Source of the DNA: Hyphomonadaceae bacterium
GTDB lineage: Bacteria > Pseudomonadota > Alphaproteobacteria > Caulobacterales > Hyphomonadaceae
Direction: 5' to 3'
Length of the DNA: 42,636 bases
Assembly (NCBI GenBank): GCA_030696545.1
Contig: JAUYSA010000157.1
Span: 1-42,636, forward strand
Under the pieces are notes generated by a model. The model was not told the DNA's origin. It saw nothing but the letters and a program-made list of their open reading frames with translations, and made no database searches. The position numbers and the translations under genes were made by a program. Shown piece by piece: positions 1-8,804 of the stretch (position 1 is the first letter of the stretch; each line of letters opens with the position of its first letter).

Positions 1-713
1 CCGGCATCCCATTCAAACTCCGGATAAAAGCGATCCATCATCCGCGAGACGTAAGCCACGAGGCGCGGCCGCGCGATTGCCGCATCGCGCACAGGCGTGT
101 CGAAGAAGGGCGTCATCGCCCCAGCGAGCGTCGCGAAAACAAACGCATCAGCGCCGCAAGGCCTGTCGCCCATCAGATACGGCTTGTCGCCAATGAACAC
201 CTCCAGCGCATCCAGCGAACGCTCGGCCAGCAAGGTGATCTCGTCCTCGCTATGCCGCGCAATTCCCCGCGCCATGAACCCGGCGCGCACACGCTCCAGC
301 ACATCCATCTTGATGGCTTCGCGCTGTTCCGCCGGCGCGCCATTGAAAAACTGCGCAGGCCCCTTCTCGAAATTCGCCGGCACGAGCCAGCGGAAATAGG
401 CAAAGGCCGGCGCCAGTTCGCGATCGATCATCAGCTCGATCGCCAGCGCCGTTGCGCGCTCCAGGGGTGAAAGGCCAGCATCGAAATCGATGCCGTACTC
501 GCGCTCAAGATGCATACGGATAAAGCTCGAGTCGCCGATCAGCTTACCGCCATCATCAATGAAAGGCAGCTGCCCCTTCGGCGCCTGTGCGGGATTTGCC
601 GCCTGCTTCTCATAGGCAAGCCCCGCCATGCGCAGATGCACCTCGGTCTTCGTCACATAGGGGCTCACTTCGGGAAGCTCGAAATTGGGACCGAAGCCGG
701 AAAGCGTGATCAT
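1..713 (-). CDS. Glutathione S-transferase family protein (C-terminus beyond window)
   Basis: Reading from 713 down to 1 gives an open frame of about 237 residues that runs off the window, so the C-terminus is missing. The N-terminal part looks like a thioredoxin fold with the GST G-site pattern (KGQLPFIDDGGKLIGDSS: cis-Pro followed by a DS pair). An all-helical domain follows with the GADAFVFATLAG stretch typical of the Fax/metaxin-like GST branch. Two ATGs lie 6 bp apart (719 and 713). I prefer 713 because the AAGGGG ribosome-binding site is 7 nt from it and only 1 nt from the upstream ATG. It probably acts as a cytosolic thiol transferase or detoxification enzyme; the substrate is unknown. 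It is divergent from the WYL regulator at 823, which could regulate it (inference). Confidence 0.85.
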   Translation of the reverse strand, partial: MITLSGFGPNFELPEVSPYVTKTEVHLRMAGLAYEKQAANPAQAPKGQLPFIDDGGKLIGDSSFIRMHLEREYGIDFDAGLSPLERATALAIELMIDRELAPAFAYFRWLVPANFEKGPAQFFNGAPAEQREAIKMDVLERVRAGFMARGIARHSEDEITLLAERSLDALEVFIGDKPYLMGDRPCGADAFVFATLAGAMTPFFDTPVRDAAIARPRLVAYVSRMMDRFYPEFEWDA

Positions 714-822
714 GGTCATTCCCCTTTTTTGTTGTCCGGCTTGCCTGTCCGAGCCTGATGACACATACCTGCCAGACGCCTGCTGACAGCATAGTGGCAG
801 CATGGATTGGGGAGGCGAAAAC

Positions 823-1563
823 ATGCGGAAGGCAGACCGTCTTTTCGAGATCATCCAGATCCTGCGGCGCTCGAAAAAGCCGATGACGGCCGACGCGATG
901 GCGCTCGAACTCGAAACCTCGAAACGCTCCGTCTATCGCGACATCGCAGCGCTCCTGGCCCAGCGCGTCCCCATCCGCGGCGAAGCCGGCATCGGCTATG
1001 TGCTCGACAAGGGGCTCGACATGCCGCCCCTGATGCTGACGACGGACGAGATCGAGGCGGCCGTCCTCGGCGCGCAATGGGTCATCAACCGCGGCGACCC
1101 GCAGCTATCGAAAGCCGCGCGCGACCTGCTCGCGAAAATCGAAGCCAGCATCCCCGAACGCCTGCGCCCGTATATCGACGATCCCGCCCATCGCGTCGTG
1201 CCCGCCTGGGATCGCATGAAGGACGCCATCGACCTCGGCGTCGTCCGCAACGCCATCAACGGCGCGCGCAAGATGAAGCTGGACTATCGCGACGCCGAAG
1301 GCCGCACGACGGAGCGCGTGATCTGGCCCATCCTGCTCGGCTACTACGAAACCACGCGCATCATCTGCGCCTGGTGCGAAACGCGAAAGGATTTCCGCTC
1401 CTTCCGCTCAGACCGCATCGTCAACGCCACCGTCCTCGAAGACCGCTATCCCGAACGCCCAGCCGTCATGCGCGTGAAATGGCGCAAGGCGATGGAAGCC
1501 GACTGGAAGAAACGCAAGGCCGAGTGGGAAAAACACAACGCCTGCGCCCCGGAAACTCCGTAA
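823..1563 (+). CDS. WYL-domain transcriptional regulator, YafY type
   Basis: The protein is 246 aa if started at the ATG at 823, which sits behind GGGGAGGCGAAAAC. An upstream in-frame ATG at 802 lacks such a site. An N-terminal HTH_11 winged helix (residues about 5-60: ADRLFEIIQIL, KRSVYRDIAAL) is followed by a linker and a C-terminal WYL-type domain (about 140-215: YRDAEGRTTERVIWPILLGYYE, SFRSDRI). YafY-like regulators bind DNA through the HTH and sense a ligand through WYL. The adjacent divergent GST-like gene, 109 bp away, is the obvious candidate target, but no operator was identified. Confidence 0.9.
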   Translation: MRKADRLFEIIQILRRSKKPMTADAMALELETSKRSVYRDIAALLAQRVPIRGEAGIGYVLDKGLDMPPLMLTTDEIEAAVLGAQWVINRGDPQLSKAARDLLAKIEASIPERLRPYIDDPAHRVVPAWDRMKDAIDLGVVRNAINGARKMKLDYRDAEGRTTERVIWPILLGYYETTRIICAWCETRKDFRSFRSDRIVNATVLEDRYPERPAVMRVKWRKAMEADWKKRKAEWEKHNACAPETP

Positions 1564-1590
1564 GCCGCATTCTCAGCAGACCGCCACGAC

Positions 1591-2069
1591 TTGTCATCCC
1601 GGAAGCGCGACTTGTCGCGCCGCCCCATCCCCCTCCGTCTCGCTTGCTACGCAAGCGATCCACCTCCCCCTGCTCCGCATGGGGAGGCAAACCACCACCG
1701 TTGCCTTGCCTCCACCGCCGAAGGCGGGGGAGGTGGATCGCTCGCACTTGCGAGCGAGACGGAGGGGGCTCACGCGCACCGCTGCCCGTCAGCCCCACTT
1801 CCCAACCCCTCAATCGTCATTCCGGACACGCGCGACGTGTCGCGCCGAAGCGCAGCAAAGGCGGAAGCGCGTGAGCCGGAACCCAGGAGCTAAACCCACC
1901 GCCCTCTCCCCACTCATCCCGGCGCAAGCCGGGACCCAGAGCCCCACCCACAACCTGTCATCCCGGAAGCGCGCAGCCCAAGAAGGCGACAATGTCCGGG
2001 ACCCATTCCGCGAGCACGACAGTCTCTCAATGGGTCCCGGCTCTCCGCTTCGCTACGGCCGGGATGACA
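1591..2069. repeat. Cluster of GTCATCCCGG-type palindromic intergenic repeats
   Basis: This gene-free stretch of roughly 590 bp holds several copies or variants of TTGTCATCCCGGAAGCGCG (1591, 1955) and CTCATCCCGGCGCAAGCCGGGACC (1913). It also holds a longer unit ending CGGCCGGGATGACAAG (2057-2072). Copies occur in both orientations, so GTCATCCCGG can pair with CCGGGATGAC. The pattern matches the small palindromic repeats scattered through many alphaproteobacterial genomes. No coding capacity is supported here. Confidence 0.7.
1629..1768. repeat. Long imperfect inverted repeat (about 42-nt arms)
   Basis: The left arm is 1629-1670 and the right arm 1726-1768. Each runs through CCCCCTCCGTCTCGCT, an internal small hairpin and GCGATCCACCTCCCCC, or the reverse complement of this. 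Most positions match, so the region can form a cruciform or a long RNA hairpin around a 55-bp spacer. It lies downstream of the WYL gene and upstream of the convergent TonB receptor terminator. It looks like a dispersed intergenic element rather than a gene, and ORFs across it have no plausible protein character. Confidence 0.75.
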
Positions 2070-2093
2070 AGCGTAGATGACGCAGGTTTTCCC

Positions 2094-2128
2094 CAAACAA
2101 AAACGCCGGCCCCGTGAAAGGCCGGCGT
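2094..2128 (-). terminator. Rho-independent terminator of the TonB receptor gene
   Basis: The perfect 9-bp stem ACGCCGGCC/GGCCGGCGT (2103-2111 with 2120-2128) is followed on the minus strand by TTTTTGTTT. It lies 23 bp past the stop codon at 2151. Confidence 0.85.
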
Positions 2129-2150
2129 AATTGCTGTCAGTGACAGTCGA

Positions 2151-5039
2151 TTAGAAGCGGATCTGAAGCTCGGCGCCGAACGAACGCGGCAGGCGAAGCT
2201 GTTCCGATGTCGTGTAGCACGACGTTGCCGGACGTGCGCCCGGACCCGCCGTCGTGGCAGGCGTCGATTCGCACAGCGTCGGCGCGACTTCCTTGTTCAG
2301 GCCTTCGCGCAGACCGGCGTCCACGCCGTCGATTTCGTACTGGACTTCGTCGAACACGTTCTTGACCCAGCCGATCAGCGTGATGTTGCCGTCCGCATTG
2401 GTCCAGCTCAGGCGCGCGTCCGTCTGATCGAAGCTCGGAACCTTCGAGTAGCTCCGGTTGAAGATCGAGGTGAACGAGATGTCCTGCCAGAAATAGCTGA
2501 CCGAAGCATCGAGCGACGAGCCGTCGTCAAAGTCCCAGGTGTAAACGGTGTTCAGCGCGACCTTGTGCTTCGGGCTGTAGGGCAGAAGGTTGCCCTCGAC
2601 AGACTGACCCTGCTGTCCAAGGCAGGCCGGGCCGCCGCAGGCATCCGGATCCGGATCGGCCGGCGGTCCAAGCGGCTGGGCCGCCGGGTCCATGGCGTAA
2701 GGATCAAGGCCGTGAACCAGCGACGGCGATGCGCCGATTTCCGGGTTCGTGAAGCCGTAGTTCAGGATGAACCGCAGGTTGTCGGTCGGGTACCACATCG
2801 TCTCGAGCTCGAAGCCCGAAATGGTGGTCTCCGGCAGGTTCACGTAGGACGTGTAAGGCAGCGGACGCACGGCCGGGCCTGCGCCATCCGGATCGGACGG
2901 CACGACGCCGTTCGGCACCTGATAGCCTTTGTAGTCGTACAGGAAGGCCACGGCGTTCGTGGTCAGGTACCAGTCTTTCCAGTCACGCTTGAAACCGATC
3001 TCGTACGCGTCGACGAGTTCCTGGTCCGTGTACGGCGTCGCCTGCAGCAGCGCGTAAACGTCTTGCGCGCCCAGACCGCCGGGTTTGTAGCCACGGTTGT
3101 ACTTGCCGTAGATCAGCGTGTCGTCATCCGGCGTCCAGTCGATGCCAAGCACGCCCGTGATTTCTTCCCAGCTGGCGGCCAGGTCGCGGTAGCGGTTGCC
3201 CGTGGTCGGATCGAGATAGATGCCGACCTGCTCCTGACGGTCCGTGCTTGTCGGGTTGGCGTTGAGAACGCCGCGCCCCACCTGCCCCGTCGCCGGGTCA
3301 GTGCCGCCGAGTTCGCTGGTCAGATCGACACGCGCCGGAATGGTGGCTGTGACGAAGCCGAGCACGGCTGGTCCAAGAGCGTCAAGGAAGCCGTTCTCGA
3401 TGTCCTGTTCGACGACATAGTGGTTCACATAGCGCGCGTATTCGCGGCCGCTCTGACGATCCGTCGACCAGCGCAGGCCGGCGGTCAGCTTCCACTGGTC
3501 ATTGATCTGGTAGTCGCTCTGCACGAACGCGCCATAGGCGTTGTTCAGGTTCTGGTTGCTCGTGAACAGGATCAGCGACTCGCCAACCGGCGTCCCCGAA
3601 GCCGCATTCCGCCCGCCGCCATTCGCCAGGATCGGTAACGGCGCCAGCGGCGTGAACGGGCCAGCGCCTGTCAGGCCGTCCGCGTAGGCCAGGATATTGT
3701 TGAGCCCATAAACTGGCCCACCCGGATCAACAGCGTTCCCGACGAACACCGTCTGCGTGTAGTTCTCCTGATACTGGTAAAGCCCCGCCACCATCTGCAG
3801 CGGACCATCCCAGGTCGACAGGAAGTTGATCTCGTTCGAGAACCAGGCGCGATTCTCTGTATAATCAGATATCCGCTCCGACTCGATCACACGATCATAA
3901 TAAGCCCCCTCATGCGTATAACGCTTGATGGGAGAGCCATCCTGATCGTCTTGCAGGTTGTAGTTATAATACACGTACCCGCCGAGGTATTTGATGTCGA
4001 AATTATCGGCGTGCCAGATGGCTTCAGCCGCGATCTCGTTGGTCGGCGTCAGGTGCGCAACGGCGGTGAAGTCGCTGTTGAACGCATAGCGATCATTGAT
4101 CGCCGGGTTGGTGCTCTGCGAGCCAACCTGAACGCGATTCGGGTCAAGCAGGCCGGCAAAACCGTTCGGGCCGATATCGTCCGGACCGTTGGCGAACAGT
4201 GTCGAATAAGCCTGACGCGAGCCGACGCCGGTACGAGCGCCGGGGCCGCCCTGGCGATCCCACGACAGACGATTGTAGCGCAGCCACCATTCGAAATCGT
4301 CGCCAAACTCGCCCTCGAGTTGGGCCTCGAGATAATACTCGTCGTTGCGCAGGCCCTCACTCTCGAGGCCAGACGCATTGTTCAGGAAGCCTTCGTTCTG
4401 CGCGGAGCGGGCGCCGCCAAAGCGATAACGCAGCGAGTCCGTGATCGGACCCGAAACCGTGCCTTCAACTTTCATCGAGTCAAAGTTGCCGGCGCCGATG
4501 TTGAACTGGCCTTCGAATTCTTCTGTCGGGCGCTTGGAGATCAGGTTCAGCGCGCCGCCGATGGAGTCGCGACCGTAAAGCGTGCCTTGCGGCCCCCGCA
4601 CAACCTCGACGCGCTCAACGAAGAGCGCAGGACGGCCGGCAGGGATCGAGGACGAGTAATAAACGCCGTCGATATAGTTCGAGATGCCCGAGCGAATGCC
4701 GAAATTGTTCGATGTGCGCGTGACGCCGCGCATGCCCAGACGATCGCTGGCGCTTGAGTAGGTCAGGCCCGGAGCGAAGTTCGTGTAATCCGTGACCGTG
4801 GTGAGGCCGATCTGGTCACGCAGTTCCGACGTGATCGCGGTTACGGCGACCGCGATATCCTGAACGGTCTCTTCCCGCTTCTGGGCCGTAACAACTACAA
4901 CGTCGCGGCGATCATCCACTTCCTCCGGTGGCGCCTGTGGCGCAGTGTCGGGCGTGGCTTCGGTGACTTGCGCCATCGCCGGCATGGCGAGGCTGAGCGC
5001 GATCAAACTGACGAGCGAAAGGCGATTAAGCGGCGCCAT
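2151..5039 (-). CDS. TonB-dependent outer-membrane receptor
   Basis: The protein is 962 aa from the ATG at 5039 behind GGGAGAACTAC. A longer frame upstream (to 5132) has no ribosome-binding site and would bury the signal peptide. Residues 1-24 are a classical signal peptide ending AMPAMAQ. A TonB-box-like DVVVVTAQ lies at about 46-53, followed by the plug domain (QDIAVAVTAI onward, with VERVEVVRGPQGTLYGRDSIGGALNL). A large beta-barrel follows, ending in an aromatic residue (LQIRF), the usual BAM recognition end. It imports a siderophore, vitamin or oligomer through the outer membrane using ExbB/D-TonB energy; the ligand cannot be read from sequence. It is a single gene with its own terminator and a palindrome in the leader. 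Confidence 0.93.
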   Translation of the reverse strand: MAPLNRLSLVSLIALSLAMPAMAQVTEATPDTAPQAPPEEVDDRRDVVVVTAQKREETVQDIAVAVTAITSELRDQIGLTTVTDYTNFAPGLTYSSASDRLGMRGVTRTSNNFGIRSGISNYIDGVYYSSSIPAGRPALFVERVEVVRGPQGTLYGRDSIGGALNLISKRPTEEFEGQFNIGAGNFDSMKVEGTVSGPITDSLRYRFGGARSAQNEGFLNNASGLESEGLRNDEYYLEAQLEGEFGDDFEWWLRYNRLSWDRQGGPGARTGVGSRQAYSTLFANGPDDIGPNGFAGLLDPNRVQVGSQSTNPAINDRYAFNSDFTAVAHLTPTNEIAAEAIWHADNFDIKYLGGYVYYNYNLQDDQDGSPIKRYTHEGAYYDRVIESERISDYTENRAWFSNEINFLSTWDGPLQMVAGLYQYQENYTQTVFVGNAVDPGGPVYGLNNILAYADGLTGAGPFTPLAPLPILANGGGRNAASGTPVGESLILFTSNQNLNNAYGAFVQSDYQINDQWKLTAGLRWSTDRQSGREYARYVNHYVVEQDIENGFLDALGPAVLGFVTATIPARVDLTSELGGTDPATGQVGRGVLNANPTSTDRQEQVGIYLDPTTGNRYRDLAASWEEITGVLGIDWTPDDDTLIYGKYNRGYKPGGLGAQDVYALLQATPYTDQELVDAYEIGFKRDWKDWYLTTNAVAFLYDYKGYQVPNGVVPSDPDGAGPAVRPLPYTSYVNLPETTISGFELETMWYPTDNLRFILNYGFTNPEIGASPSLVHGLDPYAMDPAAQPLGPPADPDPDACGGPACLGQQGQSVEGNLLPYSPKHKVALNTVYTWDFDDGSSLDASVSYFWQDISFTSIFNRSYSKVPSFDQTDARLSWTNADGNITLIGWVKNVFDEVQYEIDGVDAGLREGLNKEVAPTLCESTPATTAGPGARPATSCYTTSEQLRLPRSFGAELQIRF

Positions 5040-5055
5040 GTAGTTCTCCCTGGGC

Positions 5056-5075
5056 GGGTACGCGATCGCGTACCC
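5056..5075. promoter_or_regulatory. Perfect 20-bp palindrome in the TonB receptor leader
   Basis: GGGTACGCGATCGCGTACCC is fully self-complementary and lies 17 bp upstream of the receptor start codon. It could be an operator for a dimeric repressor or a 5'-UTR hairpin near the ribosome-binding site. The rest of the 5040-5336 intergenic region shows no other recognisable feature. Confidence 0.5.
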
Positions 5076-5336
5076 GTATTGTTTTTCACGACATCCCGCG
5101 CGGGGATAGATATCCGCTTGCGTAAACGTCACCTTATAGCTGCGGTTCTAGCGGCAGCGAGGCCGTAAGGGAATGGCGTTACGTCCGCCATTACGCCCAT
5201 AGGCAACGTCATTCCTTTGCAAGGAGAAGTTTAACGCTACGTCACCACGCTTAGTGGATCGCGTTTTCGTCGCGGCGGTATGGTTTCGACGTCACAATTT
5301 CAGGACCGCCAATCCCAGCAGACTCGCCTGGCCAGC

Positions 5337-7073
5337 CTAGATGGCTTCCATGGTGATGCTGTCGAAATCACCCCGCCAGAGAGTTCTGGATTCCCTTAGG
5401 GAAGCCGCACCAGCCTTCGCCTGACCAAGTCCGTACTGGGCGCGCCCTAGCACCCAGAGCGCGAGCGGATCGTGTTTCCATTCCTTCAGAGAGGCCAAAG
5501 CCTCGGCCTCGGCTTTGGCGTAGTCGCCCGCCTTGAGGTAGGCGGCCGCCAGAGAGCGGCGAACCGGATACCACCAGTCCGGCGGGTCCATCCAACCGCC
5601 GAACTCTTTCTCCTGCAACGCAGCACCCTTGCTGAAGCTGGCGATCGCAACGCGCGGATTGCCTTCGGCCATGGCAAGACGCCCTTCGAGCACAGCGATG
5701 GCGACCTGAGCTTCGGGGTCGTCGGCGGAAACCTTGCGCAATTTTCCAAGTTCCGCCCGGGCGCCCGCAGCATCACCCTTCTGCAGCAGGGCCTCGCCCC
5801 GGCCGTAGGCGTGATAGGCGCGGAAATAGTCTTCGTCGCGCGAGCTGGGCTTGAGCGCGAGCATCTTGTCCGGTGCGTAGCGCGCGAGCGCGACATAGGT
5901 GCGGGGCGTGGGATCAAAGCGCTTCTTCTCCCCGACGTCAGGATAAGCCTTCGTCACATGTTCCGCATAACGCAGCGCGAGTTCGCCATCGCCCGACATC
6001 ATCGCGCCCGCGAGGCCAAACGCGAAATTGTGCGAATAGTACATGGGCATCTCGAAGCCCTTGATCATGGGCGGGCGAGGATCACCGCCGCTGGCCATCC
6101 ACGCAGAGTCGGTCGCGATCGCCTTGGCGTTCACAACTGCCGCATCCTGATAAAGTCCGGCGCGGAAGAATGTGTGAGCCGGCATGTGGACAAGATGGCT
6201 GGCCATGGGCGCGAGATCGCCGAGGCGCTTGGCATAGGGCAACGCATCTTCAGCGCGTTTATCGAACTCGGTGGCGTGTATGTAATAGTGGATCGCGCCC
6301 GTGTCGTTTGGGTGATCCTTCAGAACGGCCTCAAGGATGACCAGCGCAGCCTTGAGATCTGCGTTGCTCTCACGATTTGATGACATCATCAGGCTGTGCG
6401 CGGCGAGAACGCCAAGCTCTGCCTCGGCGGGATAATCGGCCGCGATCTTCGCAAGCGCTGTGGCGAAAGCGGGCTCCGTGCTCGCCTCTTCAGCCACGAC
6501 GCCGGCCTCCCCTGCCTTGCCGGCGGCGGCTTTCTCACCTGCAGAAGCAGGTGGTTCGGCATAGCGAGCCATCATGACTTCGGCCAGCCTGCGCGCCTTG
6601 TCATCGCCCGGCTTGGCGAGCGATTGCGCACGCACGGCAGCGGCGAGCGCCAATTTGCGCTCGTCATCCTTGATGCCGTAGTTGAGCGTCGGCCCCAGCG
6701 CCCATGCTTCGCCCCACGCGCACATCGAGCAGGTCGGATCGAGCTCGACCGCACGTTTCATCGCGGCCTTGGCGTCCTGATGGTAGAAGGCGTGACTAAG
6801 CGCGAGGCCATAGTTGAACCACGCCTGCGCTTCGCCGTTCGCCGTGTCGACCTTGAAGCCGCCCGTGCCCATGCCATCAGCAAGCTTCAGATTCGGGTTT
6901 GCCGTAGCGAGGCCGGAGGCCTCCGCCGAGCAGAGCGCGTTGAGCGCGAGCAATCCATCTACTGTCGGGTCGCCGAAAGAAGGCGCCAGCGCCGCGATCG
7001 GCGGCACGACGGCAGAGCCCGTTGCGCATGCCGAAAGTGCGATCATCGCCGTCGCCAAGATCCGTCTGTGCAT
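5337..7073 (-). CDS. TPR-repeat lipoprotein
   Basis: The protein is 578 aa, starting at 7073 behind GGGGAGAGCGGG. The N-terminus (MHRRILATAMIALSAC) is a short lipoprotein signal with lipobox LSAC, so the protein is probably anchored in a membrane facing the periplasm. The rest is helical with recurrent tetratricopeptide-like units: AWFNYGLALSHAFYHQDAKA near 85; GAIHYYIHATEFDKR near 260; AAYLKAGDYAKAEAEALASL near 515. TPR scaffolds usually mediate protein contacts, and no catalytic motif is evident. The next gene upstream on this strand, DHFR, ends 56 bp before it, so co-transcription is possible. The specific role is unknown. Confidence 0.85.
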   Translation of the reverse strand: MHRRILATAMIALSACATGSAVVPPIAALAPSFGDPTVDGLLALNALCSAEASGLATANPNLKLADGMGTGGFKVDTANGEAQAWFNYGLALSHAFYHQDAKAAMKRAVELDPTCSMCAWGEAWALGPTLNYGIKDDERKLALAAAVRAQSLAKPGDDKARRLAEVMMARYAEPPASAGEKAAAGKAGEAGVVAEEASTEPAFATALAKIAADYPAEAELGVLAAHSLMMSSNRESNADLKAALVILEAVLKDHPNDTGAIHYYIHATEFDKRAEDALPYAKRLGDLAPMASHLVHMPAHTFFRAGLYQDAAVVNAKAIATDSAWMASGGDPRPPMIKGFEMPMYYSHNFAFGLAGAMMSGDGELALRYAEHVTKAYPDVGEKKRFDPTPRTYVALARYAPDKMLALKPSSRDEDYFRAYHAYGRGEALLQKGDAAGARAELGKLRKVSADDPEAQVAIAVLEGRLAMAEGNPRVAIASFSKGAALQEKEFGGWMDPPDWWYPVRRSLAAAYLKAGDYAKAEAEALASLKEWKHDPLALWVLGRAQYGLGQAKAGAASLRESRTLWRGDFDSITMEAI

Positions 7074-7129
7074 CCCGCTCTCCCCGTTCGCGGCAATGCT
7101 AGCCTATGGCTTCGCTCAAGCCAAATACG

Positions 7130-7675
7130 TCAGGCGCGCCGCTCAAGCTGACGGATCACGCAAGCGACTTCGTTGTCGCTATCGGCTTCGATGCGGATCG
7201 CCGAAACCTCTCGCCAGTCCTTGCGATCGAAGTCGGGGAAGAACACGTCGGCCTCACGTTCGGCTTCCACATCGGTCAGCGTCATGTGGGTCGCGACCGC
7301 GAGACCTGCCGCATAGATTTCCGCCCCGCCAATGATCGATACTTCCGGAACTCCTGATTGCGCAGCCATCGCTCGCGCAGCCGCGAGAGCCGGCGGAAGG
7401 CTGGAATAAACAAACGCGCCGGGAGCAAGGAATTCGAGATTGCGGGTCGCGACGATATTCGGCCTGCCCGGCAGGGGGCGCTTCGGAAAACTTTCCCACG
7501 TCTTGCGGCCCATCACCAAAGGCGTCCGGGCTGTTACCTTGCGGAAATTGGCCATGTCGGCCTTCAGGCGGAACAGCAGCCGGTTTTCGAAGCCAAGCTC
7601 GCCGCGCTTGCCTATGGCGGCGACAATCCTGACGCCGATCGGGTCATTGCTGACGGGAAAGGTGGACGATGACAC
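7130..7675 (-). CDS. folA: Dihydrofolate reductase
   Basis: It reduces dihydrofolate to tetrahydrofolate with NADPH, sustaining thymidylate and purine synthesis. Diagnostic motifs are RIVAAIGKRGELGFENRLLF (N-terminal strand plus the Met20-loop equivalent), LKADMANFRKVT (active-site helix with the catalytic acidic residue), LVMGRKTWESFP (cofactor-binding GRKTWES) and VSIIGGAEIYAAG (GGAEIY). The frame extends to an ATG at 7756, but that adds about 27 residues not expected for DHFR and would reach the divergent gene. No ATG lies near the conserved start. I chose the GTG at 7675, with AGG 7 nt upstream, which gives 181 aa. thyA, the partner enzyme that regenerates dihydrofolate, lies 1.4 kb away on the same strand. 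Confidence 0.92.
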   Translation of the reverse strand: MSSSTFPVSNDPIGVRIVAAIGKRGELGFENRLLFRLKADMANFRKVTARTPLVMGRKTWESFPKRPLPGRPNIVATRNLEFLAPGAFVYSSLPPALAAARAMAAQSGVPEVSIIGGAEIYAAGLAVATHMTLTDVEAEREADVFFPDFDRKDWREVSAIRIEADSDNEVACVIRQLERRA

Positions 7676-7776
7676 GGGGGAACCTGTATTGACGCTAAGC
7701 GCCGCAATAAGGGTCGCGGCGTCGGCAGTCGAACCCTCGTTCGTTCGCCGATGCAAGTATTTAGAGCGGGTCGGGC

Positions 7777-8466
7777 ATGAACGCCTTCTGGAACGAGCTT
7801 GTCTCGGCCCTGACCAATGGTCAGCCGGCGCAGCTGCCTCTGGCTCTGCTCGGAATCGCCGTCACGGCTGGCCTGATCTGGTATCTCAAGGGTCGCACGT
7901 GGGCGTACATCTATGTGGCCCTGATTCCCCTGCTCAACTGGAGCTTCGGACGGCCGGAAGTTCCCCACGTTGATCTGACGCCTATGTTCGGCGGGATTTT
8001 CGGCGCATCGCACAACATCATCTTCAACCCGCTGACTATCGCCACCGGCATGGTGTTCGTGGTGCGCGACTTCGTTCAGCGCGAGATGGGGCATCGCGTG
8101 CTGGTGCTGATGGCGCTCGCGATCGGGTGGTCGTTTTACTATTCCTGGCCGGTGATCGCACTTGCCTCTGGCATTGCTTTCGCGATTTCGGAAACGGCTG
8201 ACTGGCTGCTCTTCACATTCACGAAATACAGGCTGTCGACGCGCATCCTTCTGTCGAGCGCCCTTGCGGCGCCAATCGACACGACGGTCTTCCTTTATGG
8301 CGCGGACCTGGCCCAGGTTATGGCTGGCGTGGCCGAGCCGGGAAGCCAGTTCAATGTCGCCAACTGGATCTTCTTCATCATCGGCAAGATGATCGGGGCT
8401 GTCGTTGTCTCCGCGATGATCCGCTACCGCGAGAAGCGAGGCGAGATTGATCCGGCCGCGGCCTGA
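7777..8466 (+). CDS. VUT-family membrane transporter (YhhQ-like)
   Basis: This 229-aa protein has six or more hydrophobic segments. It carries the VUT signatures RDFVQREMGHRVLVL and SGIAFAISETADWLLFTFTKYRLSTRILLSS, followed by APIDTTVFLYG. The family includes YhhQ, the queuosine-precursor transporter, and vitamin-uptake relatives in the inner membrane. A queuosine-precursor role is likely but not provable here. It diverges from folA, with about 100 bp between the two starts. Confidence 0.85.
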   Translation: MNAFWNELVSALTNGQPAQLPLALLGIAVTAGLIWYLKGRTWAYIYVALIPLLNWSFGRPEVPHVDLTPMFGGIFGASHNIIFNPLTIATGMVFVVRDFVQREMGHRVLVLMALAIGWSFYYSWPVIALASGIAFAISETADWLLFTFTKYRLSTRILLSSALAAPIDTTVFLYGADLAQVMAGVAEPGSQFNVANWIFFIIGKMIGAVVVSAMIRYREKRGEIDPAAA

Positions 8467-8492
8467 TCTCTTCTGTCAAATGCACAAACAGA

Positions 8493-8518
8493 AAGGGCGG
8501 TCCTGGTGGACCGCCCTT
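8493..8518. terminator. Bidirectional hairpin terminator
   Basis: The 11-bp stem AAGGGCGGTCC/GGACCGCCCTT has a TGGT loop and lies between the convergent VUT gene and the Thr-rich lipoprotein gene. The minus-strand side is followed by TCTGTTTGTG, so it is better suited to the minus-strand gene. Confidence 0.7.
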
Positions 8519-8561
8519 CCGCAGCTCTTGCGAGCTTCTTTAACGTCAGCAGGTCGGAGAC

Positions 8562-8804
8562 TTAGTGAGTCTCAGCCGGCGTCGTGGTGGTCGTGGTCGT
8601 GGTGGTTTCGGTCGGCGGAACAGCAGCCGGATCAACCGGGGCCGTCATGGCCGGGTCAACCGGAGCAGGAGCCGGGGTTTCCACGACCGCAGCCGGGGTT
8701 TCCACAGTCGTCGTCGTGGTGGTGGTTTCGGCCGGCGTCGATTCCGAGCAGGCAGCGAAGCCGAGCGCGGCAACCGCGACGAGCGCGGCAAAGGTCATTT
8801 TCAT
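8562..8804 (-). CDS. Small Thr/Pro-rich lipoprotein
   Basis: This 80-aa protein begins with MKMTFAALVAVAALGFAAC, a lipoprotein signal with lipobox GFAAC. The mature part is low-complexity: runs of seven and nine threonines and repeats of PAxVxxPAPAPVDPA. It is probably a membrane-anchored, extended and unstructured periplasmic or surface tail. The Thr runs are coded by alternating ACC/ACG codons, so the DNA there is a simple repeat. Its hairpin terminator is at 8493-8518. Function unknown. The 280 bp upstream of its start (8805-9084) hold no gene or structure I can support. Confidence 0.75.
   Translation of the reverse strand: MKMTFAALVAVAALGFAACSESTPAETTTTTTTVETPAAVVETPAPAPVDPAMTAPVDPAAVPPTETTTTTTTTTPAETH

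Noticed and set aside
2565..4757. Long plus-strand open frames (357 and 281 codons) opposite the TonB receptor
   Set aside because: They are antisense frames over a clearly conserved beta-barrel gene, with Arg/Val-rich composition and no ribosome-binding site.
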